From Wolfiporia cocos (taxonomy: Eukaryota > Basidiomycota > Agaricomycetes > Polyporales > Phaeolaceae), in assembly GCA_029448655.1 (NCBI GenBank), contig JACCLO010000001.1, positions 1,798,001-1,862,000 on the forward strand: a DNA stretch of 64,000 nt. The letters run 5' to 3'. Of this stretch, positions 43,901-54,800 are shown one piece after another. The notes below the pieces were generated by a model. It was given only the letters and a program-made list of their open reading frames with translations. It did not search any database and had not been told where the DNA came from. How positions within the stretch are numbered: the first letter of the stretch is position 1; the number at the start of each line of letters is the position of its first letter. A program made the translations under genes and the position numbers.

Positions 43901-45759
43901 AAGTACATACCTGTATGGAAAGCTACGTGACGATGAGGAGGTATACATGCGACCACCCTCCGACATCGACCTTCTGGGGCTCAGGCCCGGTCAAGTCTTG
44001 CGACCCCGAGTTGCTCTGTATGGCTTGCATCAATCGGGTCGCCGCTGGTATGTGCGCCTTCGCAGAATCTTGGAGCGCTTCAAACTGGTGCGGTTGGAGC
44101 ACGACCACGCCGTGTTCCACCGGCACCACCCGGGTGGTGAGATATCTATCATCTTCATTCACGTTGACGACATGACCCTCATATGCTCACTGAAAAGCAA
44201 CATTGTCAAACTGAAGGACCTCATCAATTCCCAGTTCGAAATTACCGACAATGGCGAGCTCCACTGGCTGCTAGGGATCGAAATCAAACGCGACTGGGGG
44301 CAACACATGGTTGCCCTCTCACAGCGCTCTTACATCGAATCCATCCTCTCCCACTATGGTTTTGCTGATGTGAAACCCCTCTCACAGCCCATGGATCCGC
44401 ATGTCCGGCTCTTGACGGATCAGAGCCCGACCACCACAGCGGACTACGCAGCTATGCGTGACAAGCCCTATCTTGAAGCCCTGGGAGCTCTGCAGTACAT
44501 ATCTGTTGCCACTTGTCCTGACATCACCTTTGCGGTGAGCTAGCTCGCCCAATTTGGACGCAACCTGGTGACACAGAACTAACTTGATATGCCTTAGAAG
44601 TCTTGCTAACAGTTGACAAGGCTGTTTGGTGGGCAAGAAGGCTGGCTAGAGTCGATACTAACCTGGCAAGCTAGTAGAGTCGATGCTAAGATGCTTTAAG
44701 GGCAGGATAGCGGTAGTCAAGAGATTAACTAGTCTGAGTTGTAGGCGACTCAGAGTACGGTATATATACATCAGGGCTAGGACCCTAGATACTACGGTGT
44801 AGGACTAATGATACTCCTTAACGAATAGGGAAAGTGGTATCATAAGTAAATGCGACCAATAGGGTCGCAGGGCATAGGGCATAGGATATATGCATGTGAT
44901 ATAGGACCGGTGATGGTCGCTATGGGTATGGTGGCCGAGGCATGTGATATGGCCATCTCGGTGATGACTCATATACCGACCGGGGTGTGCCTGGTGTTTG
45001 TGACTAAGGCGCCTTGTAAGGCGCATGGCTAGGCCTCGTGACAAGGTGTGACCTGTAATGGTCTGCCATATTAGTCATGCTTACGTAACCGAGAAGGCGA
45101 AGGGCCTGGACTACTCTGTATGGAGATAGCCTATCGGTGTTAGCCGTCTGTAAGGACTGCGCTATACGTTTAGCGGCGTATGCCGGGAATATGATCAGGT
45201 GATCAGGGTTACTACGAGATAAGATATCTGGTAAGGGCAGAGATAAGATACTATCTTAGATAAGATAAGGTCACGTGCTAGATTGAGGCCGTAGGGCGTC
45301 AAGCTAGGGAAGAGCGTTGATATTGAGCTAACAAATGGGATAAATTGCTAGAAATAGCAAGGAAATTATAGGAAACAGATATAATCTGTGACACCCAGGC
45401 ATTGCACATTGGCTTGCCCTGAAGCATGTGTACCAGTATCTCAAAGGAACAGCTGGCCTCTGGCTCGTCTTAGGGGGCTCAGAGGATAGTGAGGTGATGG
45501 GATATTCGGATGCCGGCGGTATGAGTACCGAAGGGTGGTGCGCAATCTCCGGGTATGTCTTCATGCTCAACGGAGGAGCGATGTCCTGGTCCTCAAAATG
45601 GCAGGACCTCGTCACCCTCTTGACCACAGAAGCTGAATATGTTGCTCTCACCCATGCTAGCAAAGAGGCGCTGTGGTTGCGCTCCTTCCTCACGGAGCTT
45701 TTTGGTGACACCGCGTGCCCCATTCCCTTACGTTCTGGCAATCAGTCTGCCATTGCCCT
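40941..45759 (+). pseudogene. Ty1/Copia polyprotein, decayed and truncated
   Basis: One reading frame runs 40941-44566 with three nonsense codons: TGA 41640, TGA 42594 and TAG 44541. Domains in order: Gag (NYRIWLGRVQRA); zinc knuckle CYKCGGKGHHARDC at 41697; protease DSGASRHMTPH at 41997; GAG-pre-integrase (LHCWLGHVNYAYL); integrase with DDATRW, QSDHGGEF and PEHNGVAEW; reverse transcriptase with FIHVDDM at about 44155. The RT end and RNase H (45395-45759) follow after an insertion of about 825 bp; the protein stops at NQSAIAL where another LTR begins. No LTRs of its own were found. All three stops can be explained by C-to-T or G-to-A changes. Confidence 0.9.
44567..45393. mobile_element. Unclassified insertion of about 825 bp in the Copia RT
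   Basis: Taking out this block rejoins FGRN with PGIAHWLALKH, the expected Copia sequence, so it is an insertion. Its ends are tggtgacacagaac and aatctgtgaca, near-inverted TG...CA termini. A 7 bp repeat gtgacac (44568-44574 and 45388-45394) overlaps them. A TATA-like ggtatatatac lies at about 44758. No coding content. A solo LTR of an unrelated family is my best guess, but no clean 5 bp target duplication is seen. Confidence 0.55.
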
Positions 45760-46296
45760 TGTTACGGTCCGTACGATCTCGCATACCCTTTTGGCGCCTC
45801 ACTGGAGATGAGGACTTAGCGTTCAACCGCTGTATCAGTTGATTATTCTTCGGGTCCCCGTTCAACCGGTGACCCTCGTTTCATGTACAACAACCCTACG
45901 CCCCTAGTCTCATAGCGTATCAGGTTCTAGGTGATATCTGTTGTATATCTACAGAGCTTCTACGTTTCAGCCATTGTTGCGCTCAACCGCAGCGTTTCAG
46001 CTTAGTTATCGTAGCGTACTAACCTTATGGACTTAGTGGTAGCAGTACCTAGGACACTGTGACCCCGATTACAGAATCGTAGTATAAAGACCCTGTTGTA
46101 AATACTGGCCGAGTTCCTCAGCTCGACCTTGTTGAAATACAAGGATCCTATACTCGTTCTCAAAGGCTTAAGCAATTAAGTCTGCAGCCAGTATATCGAC
46201 GCTCGACTCTGCTGAGTCCAATGAGTAGTGCGCTACTCGATACGCTGAGTAACTCGACTTAGTTATTTCAGCTGAACGGATATTCGATCCGTAACA
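45760..46296 (+). mobile_element. Solo LTR (related family) at the right-arm junction, no target duplication
   Basis: 537 bp with TGTTACGG...CCGTAACA ends, a TATAAA at 46083 and AGCTCGACCTTGTTG at 46120, both shared with the Gypsy-1 LTR; the rest is strongly diverged. The left flank is Copia RNase H (gccct), the right flank the inverted-repeat arm (acagc). The lack of a target duplication shows its two flanks were not originally neighbours. Confidence 0.85.
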
Positions 46297-47315
46297 ACAG
46301 CGATGAAAGGACATTAAATGGATCATATTAACGAGTATGTGACTTGGATACCAAGACCATTTGGCGAAGTGGTACAGGTTGTGACTTCGCTGATCCCAAG
46401 TCAAGTGTTTGAACCCTGCACAGGTATTTCTTGCGCAGATGCATCTTATTCAGATGCATCTATGCAGCACGCTTGGGTGTTTATATTGCTTAGAGTGCCC
46501 CAAAAGCATCTGTGTGTCACAATACCTTGTGACCATACCCCTCAGCCGCCTACTACTCAACGTCCAACGACGTTAGTCCCTAGTAACCCCCAACTCACAA
46601 GGGCTTGATGGGCGACGCAGTCAAGTAGTGTATGAGCGCAGCGAGGCAAGGTGGTAGAGTAGGTCTTAGCGACCCAGGATAGATTGATCAGACTGAGGAG
46701 TAAGCCTCAGTCTGGCGCAGCTTAAGTACATTGAGAGGCTCTGTAACTACTGGCTATAAGTCTTGCCCTAAAGCGGCGTGGCCTGTGCGCACGCGCCTAC
46801 TAGCAGACCAGTAGTGCCTTACATAATACTGCACATGTGACCTACATACCAGGTAGCATAGTGGAACCGTGCACTGTACTCTAACAAGTCAGGTGACTGG
46901 GAACATAAAGTGCTGAGCTTGAGACGAGTAGAGGGAATATATTACCATGGCGCAATTCTGCATCACTGTGGTGTCTCTAAAGATGCATCTCCGGCACTGA
47001 AGCCCCTCGTGGATGTGGTTCCCTCCGCTGCGACTTGGCGATCATTACACGGGCACTTCCCTTCCGTGCCCTAAATGTCCATCCGTAACTCTACATCTGC
47101 TGCCTTGTCTGTTGATCTTCTGTCCCATCCCTGATTGTGCTTCTTGGTGGTGCACCTGTTTGAACTCATCTCGCCTTGGTCTCGTGTTCTTTGTGCCACT
47201 ATTGTCGCACACGCTGGGTCCTCCTGCGCCTGAACTCATCCTCATGTTCTGTGTCTCTGCCCTCGACTTACCACTTGTGGCGCTACCCCCGCGTCTCGGC
47301 CACATTTTGTGCTAT
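46297..47315. other. Inner end of right arm, no gene
   Basis: Mirror of 21661-22679. No supported gene; the 10 bp stem-loop lies at about 46689-46714. Confidence 0.4.
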
Positions 47316-48274
47316 TAGTGTTGCCGAAGTTCAGTTCGGTTCAGGTTCAGGGGGGTCTAGGGCTGAACCTAGAACAGAACCGACTGCAGAGAGCCTGAAC
47401 CTGAACCTGAACCTGGACTGAACCTGGTGAACTGGTTCATCAGGTTCGGTTCATGGTTCGAACTAGGTTCGAACCACTAAGTTACTTGCTTCTATAGAGT
47501 GTAAAAATAATAATTTAGACACTAACTTCATGCACCTTTCTATGTATACTAATTGCTCTCTATTGCCTACCTCATTCCCGGCACTATTGAACCCACTAAA
47601 GTAATCACACTTCAAGTTCTGCAGTGCCTCCATTTTGTCCATTGGGCCGAATTCCAAAGTGGCTCTTAATCTTGATTAGAGTGGTAAACATAAATTTTAG
47701 ATGCACAATAATCACTCAAGGCAGCCATCTTGAGCAGTTCAGTAATCAGAGTTTATGATTGTGAATTAGCCTGAGGCAAACCTCAATAACAAACCATTCT
47801 TAGACAACACTGTATATAACCTAGGATCATGGATATGAAGTGGAACATAATCTTCTACATTTCTTACTTCATCTGACAGCAGCAAATGCAGCCCAGTGCC
47901 ACAGAAAGCATGGTGATCCCAGCATGGGGTTGAGCCCTTGCCATATTGGGAGACTAGAGTATATGAGTGCTGGTGCTTGCTATGGTGAAGCCAGCAATCC
48001 ATAACTTACTGCAACAACACTATAGCAAAGATGGCAAGAACATAATTGTAATTGATGCTTATCCACCAGTGGCTACACAGAATATGTTAATGCTATGTGG
48101 TTCAAGGTTCAGTCCGGTTCGAACCTGGTTCAAGGGTACCCATGACCCCCCTGAACCAAGAACCGAACCTTGATGTCCTACCCTGAACCGGACCTGGACT
48201 GAACCTGAACCTAGGTTCGGTTCAGGCGGTTCAGGTTCTGAACCTTGGTTCTGAACTGAACTTCGGCAACACTA
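47316..48274. mobile_element. hAT-like non-autonomous DNA transposon (right copy)
   Basis: Reverse complement of 20702-21660: same TIRs, GGTTCA-rich subterminal repeats and imperfect 8 bp target duplication. It was present before the arms were duplicated. Confidence 0.75.
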
Positions 48275-48524
48275 TGTGCTACTGCATCGTGTCTGTTCGG
48301 CACCTGTATCCGCTCTGGTTCTGTCCGGCGCCCGTCTGCTGCATCTTCTTCCGTGGCGTCCCTTGGCATAACCACCGCCATCTCTCTCCTGTCGCACCCC
48401 TTCTCGTGTTGTGCTGCGGGTGATCTGCTCATAACATGATGTATATGCACTTCCCCGATTTTCATGATGCTATACACCGCTAGGCTCATAAATCAGCCTC
48501 TCGAGGAAGGAAGACAGTCGTTCC

Positions 48525-48886
48525 TGACACAAGCACGTTCTCAAGCAACTTCTCAGGGGAAGTGTAATCGCGTGGAAGCGACTTCCTGATCTGAGGCTAC
48601 TCAAGGCAGTAAAGGCCAAGACGAGTCTGGGGTGCTCCCTGCTCGTCAGGCCGGTATATATGCTATCTAGGTGTTTGTACATGTTTGGCTACTGTACAGT
48701 ATTACGTAAGCTAATAGTCCGTGATAACCCTAACCTAGGGGTAGAGCCGAGAGAAGGGTGTCCGGGGTCTGACTAGGCACGTGTGGGGTGTTCGGGGTCC
48801 TTGCACGTGATGCTAGGCGGGCGCTTTAGATAAGATAAGGTCTGTCGTTCAGTCGTTGGCTAACTGAATGAAATCGGCTTGTGACA
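48525..48886 (-). repeat. Gypsy-2 3' LTR
   Basis: 362 bp. The gag-pol stop codon (48849-48851) lies inside it, so the last 12 codons are LTR-encoded. Confidence 0.95.
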
Positions 48887-51800
48887 GTACCCCCTCTTCT
48901 AGCTGCGTGTCCCCACGCCCAGCAATTACTTTGTACATGGTTTGGTCGACGTGACAGGGGTGGTCTACGAGTTTCTTGCAAATATGTGGGTTGGCTAGTT
49001 GTAACGTGTTCAGCACTGGGTAGATCCAGTATCCTTTTGACTCAGGTATAGTGGATTCTATCGGCTGTCCAACTCGGATTCCATATTGCATTACTCGTGT
49101 GCGTGGATCGCAGAACCAGAAGTTACGGGCGACAAGCTTCTTCTCGTAGGCGTAGAACGGTATGCTGCCTTTGATTAGAAGGGTGTTGTCTATGTCGTCG
49201 TAGATTATGAACTCCTTCGGGTTCTCCCTAAGACCCATTTCCTTAGCCTTTCGTTCGAAGTCCTCCCATTCTGGGTCCCACTTGGTTTCAGAGTGGTCCC
49301 AGCCAGTGTTTCGGTTTTTCCACTGGTTGCCTGGGGCAGATGGTCTAGCTTCGAAGAACTTTGTGACTAGGTCTTGGAAAGGGGTCAATCCTCGCTTGCG
49401 TTCCCATGTCGTGGTCCCATCGGACCACTCGACTTCTAGCTCGACTCGCCCTCGGTCCTCTCTGGATGCGAGGATCCGGAGAGGCCTGCGAGCGTCATTG
49501 CTTTCTGTCCTGATTGTGTGGTCCTGATTGGGGAAAGCCGGGGCATGATACGGTAATAGTAGGACCTCGTTGAAGACGGGGTGTATTCCGCGCATGTCCG
49601 CGGGAAGGTCCAGTTCGTATGCTCCATGTCCGACTTTCTTTGTCACCTTGTACGGTCCGAACCTTTTGGAGTCTAGTTTCTTGGTAGGGTGGCCCATGTT
49701 AATGTTCCGGCCGTCTACCCATACCATGTCTCCTTCGGAATACGATAGTGGCGATGCCCGTTTCCTATCGTAGTATTCCTTCATGCGGAGTTTGGCCTTC
49801 TCCAGGTTCTGTGATGCACGTTTTGAGATCTCGTGCATGTGTTCGACCCAGTCCTGTGCTACCCCCTCTTCTTGCTCGAGTCCCTCTACTCCTGTGAAAG
49901 GGTGGTATCCGTGCGTAAGGTAAAAAGGGCTGTAGCCCGTACTACTATGTACATGACACTTATACGCGAATGCCGCTAGCGGGAGTAGGTCCGGCCAGTT
50001 GGTATGTGTGTCATTAATAAATAATCGTAGGTATACTTCCAGTTCCTGGTTCATTCGTTCCGTCTGCCCGTCTGTCTGCGGGTGGAACGCCGTACTAGGA
50101 TTCCCTTCTATCCCTAACCTTCGATAAACGTCCTTGATGAACTCCGCAACGAACTGTGGTCCTCTGTCGCTGAATATCTTCTTCGGCAATCCATGTAGGG
50201 CGTAGACTTTATCGATAAATATGTTGGCCCATCCTTCGGCCGTTAACTTGGTCGTTGTTGGTACAGCTACATAGTCCTTGGACTTCATATCTACTACTAC
50301 AATAATGGCGTCGCGACCCTTGGAAGTTGGGAGTCCCGTGATCATGTCTACGGAAATGTTCTCCCAGTTGTGTGACGGAGTGGGGTTCGGGTTGAGTGGA
50401 GCCGCGCGTTTGGATCTGTCCGGTTTGGCTGCCTGGCACTTGATACATGCTTTTACGTATTGGCGGATGTCTTTCCTCATCTTTGGCCACCAGTAGTGTC
50501 GATGTATAGCCGTGTACGTGTTTTCTGTGCCAGGGTGTCCTGCTGAAACCGTGTCGTGGAACGAAGAAATGATTTTTCCTATTAATTCTTCGTCTCGGGG
50601 AATGATCATCCTCCCCCTCCTAAATCGCAGACCGTCCTCGGTCATTTCCCCTGCTTCTACTCCTCCCTTTCCTTCGTAGAGAGCGGCTTCCGCTTTGACC
50701 CTCTCTTTTACTTCGTCGTAGGTGATACCTTTGACTACAGTATAGAATGAGGATCGCAGCCTTTCTGCGCTGTCTTCGACGAATAGGTGTGGCTTCAGGA
50801 CGACTTGCCCTTCGAGATGACCCTTGTCGTTGCCGTGGTCACTTCTTCGGGAAAGCCCGTCGGCCCTTCCGTTGGTTTTGCCGGGGATGTGCACGAGTTG
50901 TAGGTCATACTCGGCAAGTTCCGTCATCCACCGGGCTTGTCGCGGATTAATTTTTTGTGGAGTCTTAAAATATTCTAGGTTCTTATGGTCCGTTAATACT
51001 TCTACAGGGTGCTTTGCTCCCATTACGAAATGGCGCCATTCGTCTAGGGCGCGCATGATAGCGAGTAACTCTCGATCGTATATCTCGTAGTTACGTTCTG
51101 CCGGTATCATCGTCTTACTCTGGTACGCGATGGGTTTCCATACGCCTTCCTGCTTCTGCATGAGGCAGGCTCCAGTCGCGAAGTCTGAAGAGTCTGCTTC
51201 AATGCGGAAGGGGTCGTCGTCGTTTGGAATCCCTAGCACGGGTGCTTCGATAAAGATCTTTTTCAATTTCTCGAAGCACTCGAGTTCCGTCGTACCCCAC
51301 TGCCATTCTGTGTCCTTTGTCAGATTGATCAGTGGGCGAGCTACCGTGGAGAACTTGGGTATAAATCTCCGGTAGAAGTTAGCGAATCCGATGAAGGACT
51401 GCACTTCTTTCTTGTTCCGAGGTGCTGGCCAATCGGCTACTGCAGCTACCTTCGCGGGGTCCATGCGGATCTGCCCGTGAGAGATTATATGCCCGAGATA
51501 TTCGACCTCGCTTTTCATGAACTCGCACTTCTCTGGTTTACACGTAAGCTTGTTTTGACGGAGGACGAGGAGCACCTTGCGCAGGATCTCTTTGTGCTCT
51601 GCCTCGTCCTCAGTGAAAACAAGGATATCATCTAGGTATACAATGACTTTGCCCGTCATTATGAGATCTCGGAAAATGTCGTTCATCAAAGCTTGGAATG
51701 TGCCTGGTGCATTGCACATCCCGAAGAACATCACTAATGGCTCATAGAGCCCCCGATTAGTGATGAAGGCGGCTTTTTCCTCGTCGCCTTCTTTGATTCT

Positions 51801-54800
51801 GACATTTGTATATCCCCAACGAATGTCCAATTTCGAGAAGTACTTAGCTCTTTTTAGCTTGTTGAGCAGCTCCGTGATTAATGGGAGCGGGTACCGGTTC
51901 TTCTTGGTCATCTGGTTCAATTTCCGATAATCTTGTATGGGTCTCAGTTTCCCATCCTTCTTTTTGACGAAGAAGAATGGTGCCCCCCATGGTGACTTGG
52001 ACGGCCGTATGCGTCCGGTTCGTAGCTGCTCTTCTAAGAAGTCATCCAGCGCCTCCTGCTCCCTAGGGGAGAGCGCGTAGATCTTGCCGGCGTATGGTTC
52101 GGAATTGGGCAGCAGTTCGATTGCGTGATCCCACGGTCGCCGTTCGGGGAGGTTGTCGAATTCCTTTTCCTCAAACACGTCTCGGAAGTCGTGTAGGTAC
52201 TCGGGGACTACCTCCTCAAAGGCTTTTGCTTCCGTGGTCTTTCCGGCTGCGATGGCGATCTCGGTTGCCTTCGTAGCGCGTACTCGCTCAGCGATGTCCG
52301 CTCTGCATTCTTCCCTATTTCTGATCCATGCGTCAGCGAAAATGTAATAAATGTGATCACCGTCTTCGATCTGCTCATGTTCGCAGTCGCAGGTGAAGGT
52401 GATCCGCCGCTTCTTCCAGTCAATGGTTGGGTTATGGTCTTCCAGCCAATCGAAGCCAAGGAATATGTCAGCGGAGACTAGCTCCGTGACGTGGAACTTG
52501 CGTGTCTCCAAATGCGTGTCGATCTGCATCTGGAGTTCGACATAATGCGTCATCTTGCCTGCAGCATTGGTACTACCGTCTGCGTTGTACAGCTTGACGG
52601 GCCGGTCTAGCGGGATCTGCTCGAGTTTATGTTCCTCGACGTAGGCGCGACTGATTACTGATCCCGTGGAACCAGAATCTATCAGCGCTTTCGTGAAGAG
52701 GGCGCGTCCGTCAGGGCGGTGGAGAGTGATCGGTACTTCGATCTGCTTTCCCCGTTTTCCCGTCTGGATCACCACTACATTTCCTCGGAGTTTTTCTCCG
52801 GTAGAACCGAAACCCGCTGTACCGCGAGTGGTTTCCCTGATGTTCTTGACGATACGTGTGTCGGGTGTCATATTGCACTCGAGTATGAACTGGGCGATCC
52901 TGTCCCCATACTCGACTAAATAATCTGTTCCGGTTTGATTATTTAGTATGACTTTTAGTACCCCGGTGTAGTCCTCGTCTACTACACCGGCTTCCACGTC
53001 GACTCCCTTGAGGGCGAGTCCGGATCGTGGGGCTATTCTGCCGTATACACCGTCGGGCATCCTGATTTTGATGCCCGTGCTAACGGTGACACGCTTTCCG
53101 TTCGGTATAGTGACTTCCTCCGCAGAGTGTAAGTCGTACCCCGCGGCCCCGGCGGTCTTTCGCTCGGGTGCTATCGCGCGGGGGTGGTCTAGGTAGATGT
53201 CGAGCGTGACTGCCTTGGACCTGGCACGTCTACGCCGCACTTTCTTTACAGTCTTTTTCTTGACTGTGGGTCCTGATGCGTCTGCCATCGTCACATCAGG
53301 ATCCACAACCGGGTCTACGTCCATGGGTACATAGTTTACATTGTTAATGGAGGAATTAAGTACGGTTTTTTCCTCCCGCCAAGCTCCAGAGGGAGGCTCC
53401 TCCGAGGCTGTTACAAACGAATCTGACGAGCATGTTGAAGCTTCGTCATCGTCACTATGATCCCTGTCTACTGAACGTGGTACAGATATGTAGTCAAATA
53501 TCGGGGCCCCGGTTCCAAGCCCATAAAGTCCATCAACCGGATCGGTCTCCTCCGTGGCAGATGCAGAGTCACTATTTACTGTTTCTTCTACTTCCAGAAC
53601 TGAGAAACGGTTAGAGGGGGAGGGACGTACCTGGTTGAGTCCAGCTTCTTTTGCGGCCTCAGGGTTCTCCTTGGCCCAGGCTGCAACCATTCGGATAAAA
53701 TCCTCCTGGCTGACTTCGCCTAGGACCTTCGGAGCGTCATTCCCTGCTTCGACGGCCTGTCTTGTCCGCGCTGGTGCGGATGGACCGGCACCGGTGTTCC
53801 CTCCGCTGGTGGCTGCTCGGGGCCTCCAGTTGGGTTGGTGCCAAGTCGGTTTGTTGCAGCCTTTGCCGGGCTGCTCTGCCTGCGTTTTCTTGCAAGAGTG
53901 GCAGATTCTCTTGAGGAGGTTGGCCTTCTCCTCCGCGGAGTATTCCTTCCGCGGCCCCTGTTCCGATGACGCTGTTGCCCGACTTTTTCCTTTGTCGGGA
54001 CCCGATGACGTGGACTTTCCGTGGCGCAGCTTTTCCTCATCGCGAAGTCTTCGCATGGCATTGTCCGTGCGGAGGATCGCCTGTTTCCAGGATTGATAAT
54101 CCTCCGGGATCTGGACGTTGTACCCGCGCTGTGACTTATCGTTGACGGTGGCGGCGACGAAGGCGGAGTGTACGGCCTGGTAGATTTCTTTCGGGATCGC
54201 GGCAGTGACCCAGCGATGTACGATCTGGTTTTCTTTGTCGTACTTTGCTTCCGAAAGAAGTCTTTCCAGTTCTTGGAAATACTCCTCGCCTTTGCCGATG
54301 GTCATGGTGAGCTTTTCAGCTGCGACTGCCGACTTCTTTTCCAGGTCGGGGTCGTCGAACTTTTGGTGTAGCTCCCAGATGAAGCGTAGCCAGCTCATGT
54401 GCCATTGTCCGTTGCGATAGTGCTCTCGCGTGAAAGCCGTTACCCAGGCGTCGACCTTAGGACCCCTGATCAGCGAGATCGCAGTGCCGATCTTTTTGCT
54501 GTCCGTGAAAAGGAGGGGTCGGTTGTCGTCGATGTACACCTTTAACCTTACTACCCACGGGATGAAGTTGTCACCCGTGAATGCTTCCGGTTCCCGCACC
54601 TTTGACTTGTATCGTGGGTCGGGCTGTGGCTCTGGGAGCATGGAGTACGCGTCCCATTGCGAGCTAGCCGGTTTCTCGGGCCGCCACATTGATGCTCGTG
54701 TTCCCTGGGGAGGCGCGGCTCTCCAGGTGTTCGCGTGCACGCTTGCGGGGGGAGCCGACGGAGGGACCGGTGCTGCTGCCATTTCCGAGTAAGATGCCTG

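Noticed and set aside
46297..47315. Copia 3' LTR to the right of the RNase H fragment
   Set aside because: The sequence after 46296 is the inverted arm, present without Copia at 21661-22679; the intervening LTR belongs to a Gypsy family.
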